A DNA stretch of 11,752 bases. Origin: Roseovarius sp. GTDB lineage: Bacteria > Pseudomonadota > Alphaproteobacteria > Rhodobacterales > Rhodobacteraceae. Below, piece after piece: positions 1 to 5,972 of the stretch. The stretch spans positions 1-11,752 of the forward strand of contig SLDH01000003.1 of assembly GCA_007125415.1 (NCBI GenBank), in the 5' to 3' direction. How positions within the stretch are numbered: position 1 is the stretch's first letter; each line of letters begins with the position of its first letter. Below the pieces are notes generated by a model that made no database searches, was not told the DNA's origin, and saw nothing but the letters and a program-made list of their open reading frames with translations. The position numbers were made by a program, and so were the translations under genes.

Positions 1-15
1 GAAGCGAATTAGCAA

Positions 16-44
16 TTGGCCTGCTGCGAGGCGCGGCCTATAAG
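16..44 (+). promoter_or_regulatory. Candidate promoter for the TerB-like / PhnD-like operon
   Basis: A TTGGCC hexamer (16-21) and a TATAAG hexamer (39-44) are separated by exactly 17 bases, a good match to a housekeeping sigma-70 promoter. The expected transcription start is about 50-52, on or just before the ATG at 52. The mRNA would then be leaderless. Inferred from consensus only. Confidence 0.4.
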
Positions 45-51
45 TGCGGGC

Positions 52-492
52 ATGATAGGTGATCTTCTCAATCGGCTCTTTCAACCCGAGCCCCCCGAAC
101 TTGACGTGATGGACTACCGCCTTGCGCTGACCGCGCTGTTGGTCAGGCTGGCACGCACCGACGGTGACTATGCGCCGTCCGAAATCCAGCGAATCGAACA
201 GATCGCGATGTCCCGCTTCGGCCTGACCGAGCCCGAGGCGGCGACCCTGCGTGGCGAGGCCGAAGAGATCGAGGCCGAGGCGCCCGATACGGTGCGCTTC
301 ACCCGCGCCATCAAGGAGGCCGTGCCCTATGACGAGCGGATCGGCGTGATCGAAGGGCTGTGGGAGGTGGCGCTGGCCGATGGCGCGCGCGATCAGGATG
401 AGGACGCGCTTGTCCGCCTGGTCTGTGCGCTCTTGGGGGTGAGCGACGTCGACAGCGCGATGGCGCGCCGCAGGGTGACGGCCCGTCAATGA
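52..492 (+). CDS. TerB-like (tellurite-resistance TerB family) acidic helical protein
   Basis: A 146-residue soluble, all-helical protein resembling the TerB/DjlA-N-like family (PF05099). Two similar half-repeats each carry the family's 'A..DG' turn followed by acidic residues: around residues 35-50 (ARTDGDY then SEIQRIE) and 107-122 (ALADGARDQDED). In characterised TerB proteins such acidic turns bind metal ions. It has no signal peptide or membrane segment, so it is probably cytoplasmic. The start is placed at ATG 52. A TTG at 16 would extend it by 12 codons, but that codon lies in the apparent -35 box. No Shine-Dalgarno sequence precedes ATG 52, which fits a leaderless message. The stop overlaps the next gene by four bases (ATGA), so the two are translationally coupled. 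There are no other ter genes here, so a role in tellurite resistance is not implied. The family call is fairly sure, the function unknown. Confidence 0.75.
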   Translation: MIGDLLNRLFQPEPPELDVMDYRLALTALLVRLARTDGDYAPSEIQRIEQIAMSRFGLTEPEAATLRGEAEEIEAEAPDTVRFTRAIKEAVPYDERIGVIEGLWEVALADGARDQDEDALVRLVCALLGVSDVDSAMARRRVTARQ

Positions 493-1238
493 TAGCCAGC
501 CTGCCGATGTATGATCTGCCCGCGCTGCAGGGTGCGAATGACCGGTATTGGCAGGCGATCCGTGCGCGGCTGGGGCAGGGGCCTGAAAGGCTCACGCGCG
601 GGGGCGATCTCCGGGCACAGTGGCTGCACCCCGATCTGATCCTTTCGCAGACCTGCGGATACCCTTACCGCGCGCATCTGCACGGCAAGGTGACGCTGGT
701 GGGCACACCGGATTACCGCTTGCCCGGCTGCCCGCCCGGGCATTACCGCTCGATCTTCGTGGCGCGTGCCGATGATGCGCGGGACAGTCTCGATGCCTTT
801 CGGGACGCGCGCTTTGCCTTTAACGAGGCACTGTCGCAAAGCGGCTGGGCTGCGCCACTCACTCATGCGCGCGCGCTGGGCTTTGCCTTCGAGCATCTTT
901 GCGAAACCGGCGGGCACCTGAACTCGGCTCTGGCCGTGGCGGAGGGACAGGCGGATCTCGCGGCGCTGGACGCGCTGACATGGGTGTTCCTGCAGCGGCA
1001 TCATGAGGTTGCGCGAAGCCTCAAGGAGGTGGATGCGACCGTGCCGACACCGGTCTTGCCCTATATCTGCGCGAAGGGGCGGGATGGGGACGCGGTTTTC
1101 AGCGCCATCGCGCTGGCGATAACCGATCTTTCGGCCGAAGATCGCCAGACCCTTCATCTGCGCGGCATCCTGCGCTTACCGCCCGAATCCTATCTGGCCG
1201 TAGCCACACCGCCACCGCCGGGCACCGTGACAGGGTGA
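489..1238 (+). CDS. PhnD/SsuA/transferrin-type substrate-binding-like protein, no signal peptide
   Basis: 249 residues. The pattern is that of the phosphonate/phosphite-type periplasmic binding proteins (PhnD-like, PF12974): an early ASLPMY strand (3-8), a QTCGYPY ligand-loop segment (54-60), a strand reading YRSIFVAR (86-93) at the usual 'S.ivvr' position, and a D.aalDa segment with DLAALDALTW (156-165). True transporter-binding proteins carry a signal peptide; this one starts directly with the first strand, so it is probably cytoplasmic. No phosphonate ATPase or permease lies beside it: the ABC genes downstream are amino-acid type. It is coupled to the TerB-like gene through an ATGA overlap at 489-492. 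It may be a stand-alone ligand sensor or binding protein for a small anion, which is inference. The C-terminus is proline-rich (PPPPG). Family call likely, ligand unknown. Confidence 0.7.
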   Translation: MIASLPMYDLPALQGANDRYWQAIRARLGQGPERLTRGGDLRAQWLHPDLILSQTCGYPYRAHLHGKVTLVGTPDYRLPGCPPGHYRSIFVARADDARDSLDAFRDARFAFNEALSQSGWAAPLTHARALGFAFEHLCETGGHLNSALAVAEGQADLAALDALTWVFLQRHHEVARSLKEVDATVPTPVLPYICAKGRDGDAVFSAIALAITDLSAEDRQTLHLRGILRLPPESYLAVATPPPPGTVTG

Positions 1239-1245
1239 CGCCAGC

Positions 1246-1270
1246 GCCGCTGCAAGTGCGGCTTCCCTTT
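1246..1270 (+). terminator. Weak GC hairpin after the PhnD-like gene
   Basis: GCCGC (1246-1250) can pair with GCGGC (1258-1262) across a 7-base loop, followed by TTCCCTTTT. It lies a few bases past the stop codon. The stem is short, so this is only a possible terminator; the structure at 1311-1345 is an alternative. Confidence 0.3.
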
Positions 1271-1310
1271 TGCCCAAATCCTGTGCCGTTTTGGAGAATT
1301 GCCTGCAGTA

Positions 1311-1345
1311 ACGGTCGCTTTGCAAGTTGCAATCGCCCGTTTTTT
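1311..1345 (+). terminator. Possible intrinsic terminator with a T6 tract
   Basis: ACGG (1311-1314) pairs with CCGT (1337-1340). Inside it, CG (1316-1317) pairs with CG (1334-1335), and TTGC (1320-1323) pairs with GCAA (1329-1332) around a 5-base loop. The stem runs directly into six T residues (1340-1345). The stem is interrupted by mismatches. If real, it ends the TerB/PhnD-like operon upstream of the ATPase gene and argues against a start of that gene at TTG 1299. Confidence 0.4.
1320..1332. promoter_or_regulatory. TTGCAA-G-TTGCAA dyad upstream of the importer operon
   Basis: Two copies of the self-complementary hexamer TTGCAA are separated by one G, giving perfect 13-base dyad symmetry. 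It could be a repressor or activator site, or part of the terminator hairpin listed separately. The second copy could also serve as a -35 box: CTACTG follows at 1351-1356 after 18 bases. The uses are not exclusive and none is demonstrated. Confidence 0.3.
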
Positions 1346-1391
1346 CCGCCCTACTGCCGTGCAATCCTTCTCCAGCCAAGCGGATCCTGCC

Positions 1392-2180
1392 TTGTCCGAT
1401 GAAACCCCAGACGCGACACCCGTCATCGAGATACGCAACCTGCACAAGGCCTATGGCGCGCTTGAGGTGATCAAGGGGGTGGATCTGGTGGCCCGAAAGG
1501 GCGAGGTGATCTCGCTTATCGGCTCCTCGGGCTCGGGCAAATCCACAATTCTGCGATGCGTGAATCTGCTGGAGGATAGCCAGCAGGGTGATATCCTCTT
1601 CAATGGCGAGCCGGTGACATGGAAAGGGCGCGGGCTGAACCGCCATCCGGGGGATGCGAGACAGGTCCTGCGGATCCGCACCAATCTGAGCATGGTTTTC
1701 CAGCAGTTCAATCTCTGGGCGCATCTGACCATTCTGGAGAATGTGATGGAAGCGCCGGTGACGGTTCTGCGCCGTGACCGGGCCGAGGTGGAGGCCGCGG
1801 CGCGCAAATATCTCTCCAAGGTGGGCATCGGCGACAAATGCGATGTCTATCCCGCCCAGCTTTCCGGCGGGCAGCAGCAGCGCGCGGCGATCGCGCGGGC
1901 GCTCTGCATGGAGCCCGAGGCGCTTTTGTTCGACGAGCCCACTTCGGCGCTCGACCCGGAGCTTGAACAGGAAGTTGTCAGGGTGATCAAGGATCTGGCC
2001 GCCGAGGGGCGAACCATGATGATCGTCACCCACGACATGAAGATGGCCCGCGATGTGAGCGATCATGTCGTGTTTCTGCATCAGGGGCTGATCGAGGAAG
2101 AGGGCGCGCCCGACGCGCTTTTCAGCAACCCGAAATCCGAGCGGCTGCGCGGCTTTCTCAGCTCGACCATGGCGGCATGA
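1392..2180 (+). CDS. Polar amino-acid ABC importer, ATP-binding subunit (HisP/OccP type)
   Basis: 262 residues; the ATPase powering uptake by the binding protein and permeases encoded at 3422-5950. All ABC motifs are present: Walker A GSSGSGKS (44-51), Q-loop FQQF (103-106), signature LSGGQ (157-161), Walker B ALLFDE (177-182), D-loop SALD (185-188) and switch His214 in VTHD. The stretch FQQFNLWAHLTILENVMEAP and the ending FLHQGLIEEEG resemble HisP/OccP ATPases for histidine, arginine or opines. No ATG fits the N-terminus. I chose TTG 1392, preceded by a weak AAGCGGA seven bases upstream, because the protein then starts with the short tail normal for the family. GTG 1359 or TTG 1299 are possible but add an unusual leader; TTG 1299 has its GGAG too close (two bases) and reads through the possible terminator. 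Family certain, exact substrate unknown. Confidence 0.9.
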   Translation: MSDETPDATPVIEIRNLHKAYGALEVIKGVDLVARKGEVISLIGSSGSGKSTILRCVNLLEDSQQGDILFNGEPVTWKGRGLNRHPGDARQVLRIRTNLSMVFQQFNLWAHLTILENVMEAPVTVLRRDRAEVEAAARKYLSKVGIGDKCDVYPAQLSGGQQQRAAIARALCMEPEALLFDEPTSALDPELEQEVVRVIKDLAAEGRTMMIVTHDMKMARDVSDHVVFLHQGLIEEEGAPDALFSNPKSERLRGFLSSTMAA

Positions 2181-2250
2181 GACGCTGGCGTCTGACAGGT
2201 CTCAGGCGATCCGCCGGGCATAACAACGTTGATGCCGAAAGGGCCTGCCG

Positions 2251-3336
2251 ATGTTTACACTGAACACCCGTGGCAAGGTCTGCACTGTCACGCGGACGTT
2301 GAAGCTGCCGAAATCCGGCCCGCTGCCCGAACAGACGCTGCAAAGCGATTTTGAGGTCACGCTGAACCTTGGCGGGGTCGATCCCAAGTCGAAGGTGGGC
2401 AAGGAGGTGATCAAGGTCTTCGAGAATGTCTTTCGCTACGAGCTTGACCGGTTCGGCAAGAAGCAGGATCTCGAGTTCATCAAGGACTGGGAGAAGATCG
2501 GCAAGTCCGGGCCCGGCCTGAAGGACGCAAAAGCGCTCGAGAGCGTTGCCAAGGCCTATGAGGCCAAGGTGCTCAAGGCCTGGAACGACTTCAACGGCAA
2601 GGTGGCCAAGCGCTATGCCGATACGTCGTTCAAATCTGCCTGCGAGGCGGCGGAAAAGAAATTCCGGGAGAAGCTGGACAAACCCACGCTGGCCTTCTCT
2701 TCCGAAGAGTTGAAGCCAGCGCGCGTGGGCCTCCTGTCGGGTATTCTGGGGGCGATCACGCTTGGGTCAGCCACCGGCGGCCTGGGCTGGATTGGCGCCG
2801 CGGTGAGTGGTGTGGCGGCGCTCATCAAGGGATATGACGGAGCCTGGAATATCGCGCGCAAACGTGCGGGCGATGTGGGCGAGAACCTTGTGCAGATCGA
2901 TGAGACATTGACCAAGGTTCACAAGGCAATGCAGGCGCTGGACCCGCGGATGAAGAAAATCGCCGCGGGCCAGAGCGCGCTCGAGGCCGAGTTGATCACC
3001 GCCACCACGAAGATGGCCGAGACGCGCAAATCGCTGGAGGCGCTTGAGGCGCGCGCCAAAAAGGAGGATGCGGTAAAGGAAGGCAAGATACTCGCCGAGG
3101 CCCGTCAGCGCTGCGCCGATCAGGAAAAACGCATCGAGGCGCTGCGCAAGCAGTTGACGGCGCTGCAGAAGCTGCAGAAATCGGTCGAGGCGGCGCAGTC
3201 GGCCGTGGCCGAGGCCGACACCATCTCGACTGCCGAACGCAAGGGGTGGGACGGGTTCATGACTGAGGTCAGCAAAGTGGCGAGTGACAGCACCACGTCG
3301 CTGGGCTCGATTGCGACCCTGCTGAAGAAACTTTGA
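2251..3336 (+). CDS. Unrecognised helical protein with glycine-zipper hydrophobic segment and long coiled coil
   Basis: 361 residues; I do not recognise the family. Layout: a beta-prone N-terminus (1-42); a charged, lysine-rich helical region (45-155); one hydrophobic stretch rich in small residues (about 157-194, with GLLSGILGAIT and GGLGWIGAAVSG), long enough for one or two membrane passes; then a long heptad-like coiled coil (about 200-325) and a short tail ending in LLKKL. There is no signal peptide. ATG 2251 is preceded by GAAAGGG seven bases upstream. Helices, a hydrophobic hairpin and coiled coil are also how ClyA-like alpha-pore-forming proteins are built, but this is architectural analogy only. 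It lies in the same direction between the ATPase and binding-protein genes of an ABC importer, with 70 and 85 intergenic bases, and is not a transporter component. Base composition does not stand out. The coding call is strong because the frame is long, starts well and reads as a coherent protein. Confidence 0.85.
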   Translation: MFTLNTRGKVCTVTRTLKLPKSGPLPEQTLQSDFEVTLNLGGVDPKSKVGKEVIKVFENVFRYELDRFGKKQDLEFIKDWEKIGKSGPGLKDAKALESVAKAYEAKVLKAWNDFNGKVAKRYADTSFKSACEAAEKKFREKLDKPTLAFSSEELKPARVGLLSGILGAITLGSATGGLGWIGAAVSGVAALIKGYDGAWNIARKRAGDVGENLVQIDETLTKVHKAMQALDPRMKKIAAGQSALEAELITATTKMAETRKSLEALEARAKKEDAVKEGKILAEARQRCADQEKRIEALRKQLTALQKLQKSVEAAQSAVAEADTISTAERKGWDGFMTEVSKVASDSTTSLGSIATLLKKL

Positions 3337-3362
3337 CGATACCGCCTTGCAAGGGCCATAAG
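3333..3362 (+). promoter_or_regulatory. Candidate promoter for the binding-protein/permease genes
   Basis: TTGACG (3333-3338) overlaps the stop codon of the upstream gene and is followed after 18 bases by CATAAG (3357-3362). The predicted start is near 3369, about 50 bases before the ATG. A private promoter would let the binding protein be made independently of the ATPase and the inserted gene. The palindrome CCTTGCAAGG lies between the boxes (3344-3353). Confidence 0.4.
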
Positions 3363-3421
3363 CAAAGGGGCGTCAAGGGACACGATAGACGTAAACCAGA
3401 AACCCAGGAAGGGAGACCAAG

Positions 3422-4153
3422 ATGAAAAAACTACTGATCACCACCGCCGCCGCCACCATGATGGCGGGCATGGCCATGGCGCAGGACGTGGTGCGCATCG
3501 GCACGGAAGGGGCCTACCCTCCGTGGAACTTCATCAATGACGACAACGAGGTTGTCGGCTTCGAGATCGATCTCGGCAACGAGATCTGCGACCGCGCGGG
3601 GCTCACCTGCGAATGGGTCATCAATGACTGGGACACGATCATCCCCAACCTCGTGGCGGGCAATTACGATGTGATCATGGCCGGCATGAGCATCACCGAG
3701 GCGCGCAGCGAGGTGATCTCGTTCACCACCAATTACCTGCCATCCGATCCGTCGGCCTATATGGCGCTTGCCGGAACCGACCCTTCGGTGATCGAAGATG
3801 GCGTGATCGCGGTGCAGTCGAACACAGTGCAGGCCGGTCTGGTCGCCGATGGCTCGGCAGACGGGCTCGAGTTTCCGACACCGGATGAGACCATCTCGGC
3901 GGTGCGCAACGGAGAAGCAGACGCCGTTCTCGCCGACAAGAACTTTCTCGCGCCTTATGTGAACGATTCAGGCGGTGAGCTGGTCTTCATCGGTGACGAT
4001 TTCTTCCCCGGCTCAGGCACGGGCGCGGGCATCCGCCAAAGCGATGACGAGTTGCGCGAGACCTTCACCCGCGTGATCAACGAGATGAAGGAAGACGGCT
4101 CGCTCAACGAAATGATCGTTGAGTGGTTTGACGATGGCATGTCCACGTTCTGA
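3422..4153 (+). CDS. Periplasmic polar amino-acid-binding protein of the ABC importer
   Basis: 243 residues, SBP_bac_3 family (PF00497). It binds the amino acid in the periplasm and delivers it to the permease pair encoded next. The Sec signal peptide has a KK n-region, an Ala/Met-rich core and probable cleavage after AMA (20/21), with mature QDVVRIGTEG. Family signatures follow: AYPPWNF (31-37), the GFEIDL box (47-52), then AGMSITEAR (87-95) whose Arg usually holds the ligand carboxylate, and the late Asp in VLADK (169-173) that usually holds the ligand amino group. Length is normal. ATG 3422 has a strong purine-rich ribosome site, AGGAAGGGAG, just upstream. The mature protein is clearly acidic. 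Genes for the two permeases follow after a hairpin. Ligand class (histidine/arginine/lysine/opine-like) is inferred from the ATPase; the exact ligand is not known. Confidence 0.93.
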   Translation: MKKLLITTAAATMMAGMAMAQDVVRIGTEGAYPPWNFINDDNEVVGFEIDLGNEICDRAGLTCEWVINDWDTIIPNLVAGNYDVIMAGMSITEARSEVISFTTNYLPSDPSAYMALAGTDPSVIEDGVIAVQSNTVQAGLVADGSADGLEFPTPDETISAVRNGEADAVLADKNFLAPYVNDSGGELVFIGDDFFPGSGTGAGIRQSDDELRETFTRVINEMKEDGSLNEMIVEWFDDGMSTF

Positions 4154-4172
4154 TCTGTCCTGACATCTTTTC

Positions 4173-4199
4173 GGCAAGGCCCGGTCACCGGGCCTTGCC
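4173..4199. other. Perfect 12-bp intercistronic hairpin between binding-protein and permease genes
   Basis: The arms GGCAAGGCCCGG (4173-4184) and CCGGGCCTTGCC (4188-4199) are exactly complementary around a 3-base TCA loop. No T-run follows, so it is not a classical intrinsic terminator. It starts 19 bases after the binding-protein stop and ends 21 bases before the permease ATG. In comparable operons (malE-malF, hisJ-hisQ) such hairpins protect the upstream mRNA 3' end and give more binding protein than permease; the same role is inferred here. Confidence 0.8.
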
Positions 4200-4220
4200 T
4201 CCCATGAGCGGCTGATTGCG

Positions 4221-5102
4221 ATGTTTGATTACTGCACGGACCCGTCGATCCTCGAACAGTGGCAATGGTTCACCTGTTACCTGACGACGCCCACGCATTT
4301 CGCTTTCTATCGCTCTTTTCTGACGGTCATGCTCCTGCTCGCCTTGACCGCCCCCATCGCTCTCGCGATGGGCATGGCCGGGGCCTTGGCGATGCGCTCA
4401 CGCATCTGGCCGCTCAACTGGCTGGGGAGGGGCTATGTCAATCTGATCCGTGGCGTGCCCGATATCGTGTTCTTCATGTTCGTGCCCATCGCGCTGGGGC
4501 AGGGCATCGAATGGATCTACCACCATATCCAGTGCCCCGACTGGGATCAGCCCATTCGGCAAGGCAATGACTTCATCGTCTGCCGCGAGGCCAAGATCCC
4601 CGGGGTCAACGCGCCGGCCTGGGTGCGCGATGTTTATGCCTTCGGGATGGCGGTGGTGGCTTTTGCGCTCGTTTTCGGCTCCTTTGCGGCCAACACCCTC
4701 TATGGCGCGATGAGCGCGGTGCCGCGCGCGCAGATCGAAACCGCCGAAGCCTATGGCATGACCCGCGCGCAGGCCTTCCGCCGTGTGGTCCTGCCGCAGA
4801 TGTGGGTCTATGCGATCCCGGGGCTTTCGAATATCTGGCAGATCCTCGTGAAGGCCACGCCGCTGCTCTTCCTGCTGGGGATTCAGGATGCCGTCTATTG
4901 GGCGCGCGAGCTGGGCGGGCAGAAGACGTCGCTCTACGCCTATCCTCATCCGGACTGGCGCGTGTGGTATTTCCTTGTCCTGCTGGTCTTCTATCTCTTC
5001 ATGACATGGGCCTCCGAGCGCGCTTTCGGGCGGCTCAACGAAAGGCTGTCACGCGGTCAGGCCACTGCCGCAGGTGAGCGTCAGCGGAGGGCGGCCGCAT
5101 GA
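4221..5102 (+). CDS. Polar amino-acid ABC importer, inner-membrane permease 1 (HisQ type)
   Basis: 293 residues; an integral membrane subunit of the importer (BPD_transp_1, His/Glu/Gln/Arg/opine permease family). Hydrophobic helices are visible at about 30-57, 80-100, 140-165, 197-220 and 247-263. The cytoplasmic EAA loop that docks on the ATPase is at 172-192 (ETAEAYGM, a few residues, then RVVLPQ). The LIRGVPDI segment (75-82) is the usual conserved entry to the permease core. Between helices, residues 98-135 form a polar insert with two cysteines (Cys105, Cys121) that looks larger than in HisQ-type proteins and is probably periplasmic. ATG 4221 has only a poor ribosome site (GAGCGG), in keeping with low permease expression after the hairpin. 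The stop overlaps the next start (ATGA, 5099-5102), so the permeases are translationally coupled. Confidence 0.92.
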   Translation: MFDYCTDPSILEQWQWFTCYLTTPTHFAFYRSFLTVMLLLALTAPIALAMGMAGALAMRSRIWPLNWLGRGYVNLIRGVPDIVFFMFVPIALGQGIEWIYHHIQCPDWDQPIRQGNDFIVCREAKIPGVNAPAWVRDVYAFGMAVVAFALVFGSFAANTLYGAMSAVPRAQIETAEAYGMTRAQAFRRVVLPQMWVYAIPGLSNIWQILVKATPLLFLLGIQDAVYWARELGGQKTSLYAYPHPDWRVWYFLVLLVFYLFMTWASERAFGRLNERLSRGQATAAGERQRRAAA

Positions 5103-5950
5103 GAACCTGCGCCGAAAGCTTCGAGAGCTATATCCTGCGCGCGCTGGGGCGCGACTGGGGTGAACGGCTTTTGCCGCGCGGGCTCGACATCACGCTTTGT
5201 GATCAGCTTTTCCTCATCGCCAGCGGGCTGATCTGGAACATCTATTTCGCCGTATTGGCCATCGGCATCGGATTCTTTCTCGCTGTCGCCGTGGCTGTGG
5301 GCAAGTTCAGCACCAACCCGTGGCTCCGCGCTCCGGCGACAGCCTTCGTCTTCGTCTTTCGCGGCTCGCCGCTCTTCATCCAGTTCTTCTTCTTCTACTC
5401 GGCCTTCGTGCTGCTGCCGCGGGCAGGCATCGATGTGCCATTGGGGTTTGTGACCCTCACGGTGGAAACCTCGAGACTGACCACGGCACAGGTAGGCGGG
5501 CTGATCGTGCTGGTGCTCAACACGACCGCCTATTCGGCCGAGCTTTTCTATGGCGCGCTGCGCTCCATTCCCAAAGGAGAGCTTGAGGCCGCCGATGCCT
5601 ACGGCATGTTCGGTTTCACCCGGTTTCGGCGCATCATCCTGCCCAGCATGCTGCGGCTGGCCTGGCCGAGCTATACCAACGAGGCGATCTTTCTGACCCA
5701 TTCGACCACGCTCGTGTTCCTCTCGGCCTTTCCTGCCCGTCAGCAATCGGGGGAGGCGTTCTACTATGCGCGCTACTTCGTGGATCAGACCTTCAACCCC
5801 TTTGTCGGCTATCCGATCGTGGCGGCATATTTCATCGCTCTGACGCTGGTGATCATCAGCCTCTTCGCGCTCGTCAACCGCAGGCTGAACCGGCATCTGC
5901 CGCAAGAGGCGCGCCGCAAGATCAAGCTGAGCCTGAATTTCATCCGGTGA
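5099..5950 (+). CDS. Polar amino-acid ABC importer, inner-membrane permease 2 (HisM type)
   Basis: 283 residues; partner of permease 1 in the transmembrane channel. It shows the same family features: hydrophobic helices at about 36-68, 80-105, 131-150, 186-210 and 237-260, the conserved VFRGSPLFIQFFFFY entry segment (86-100), and an EAA loop at 161-183 (ELEAADAYGM through RIILPS). It starts within the stop of permease 1 by an ATGA overlap. A polar stretch of about 33 residues precedes the first helix. The tail is basic (RRKIK). It is the last gene of the operon: its stop at 5950 faces the stop of a minus-strand gene only 22 bases away, with no obvious terminator between them. Confidence 0.92.
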   Translation: MRTCAESFESYILRALGRDWGERLLPRGLDITLCDQLFLIASGLIWNIYFAVLAIGIGFFLAVAVAVGKFSTNPWLRAPATAFVFVFRGSPLFIQFFFFYSAFVLLPRAGIDVPLGFVTLTVETSRLTTAQVGGLIVLVLNTTAYSAELFYGALRSIPKGELEAADAYGMFGFTRFRRIILPSMLRLAWPSYTNEAIFLTHSTTLVFLSAFPARQQSGEAFYYARYFVDQTFNPFVGYPIVAAYFIALTLVIISLFALVNRRLNRHLPQEARRKIKLSLNFIR

Positions 5951-5972
5951 GCCGGGTACCGTGCCCGATCCG

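Noticed and set aside
1299..1391. Extended N-terminus of the ATPase from TTG 1299
   Set aside because: GGAG is only two bases from that codon, the extension has no family counterpart, and it would run through the possible terminator hairpin.
1176..2081. 301-codon minus-strand frame opposite the ABC ATPase gene
   Set aside because: It is antisense to a gene with every ABC motif; the translation shows no family pattern and arises from GC-rich third positions.
4204..4215. Mini-ORF ATG-AGC-GGC-TGA just before permease 1
   Set aside because: Three codons without a ribosome site; likely chance, although it sits in a translationally sensitive gap.
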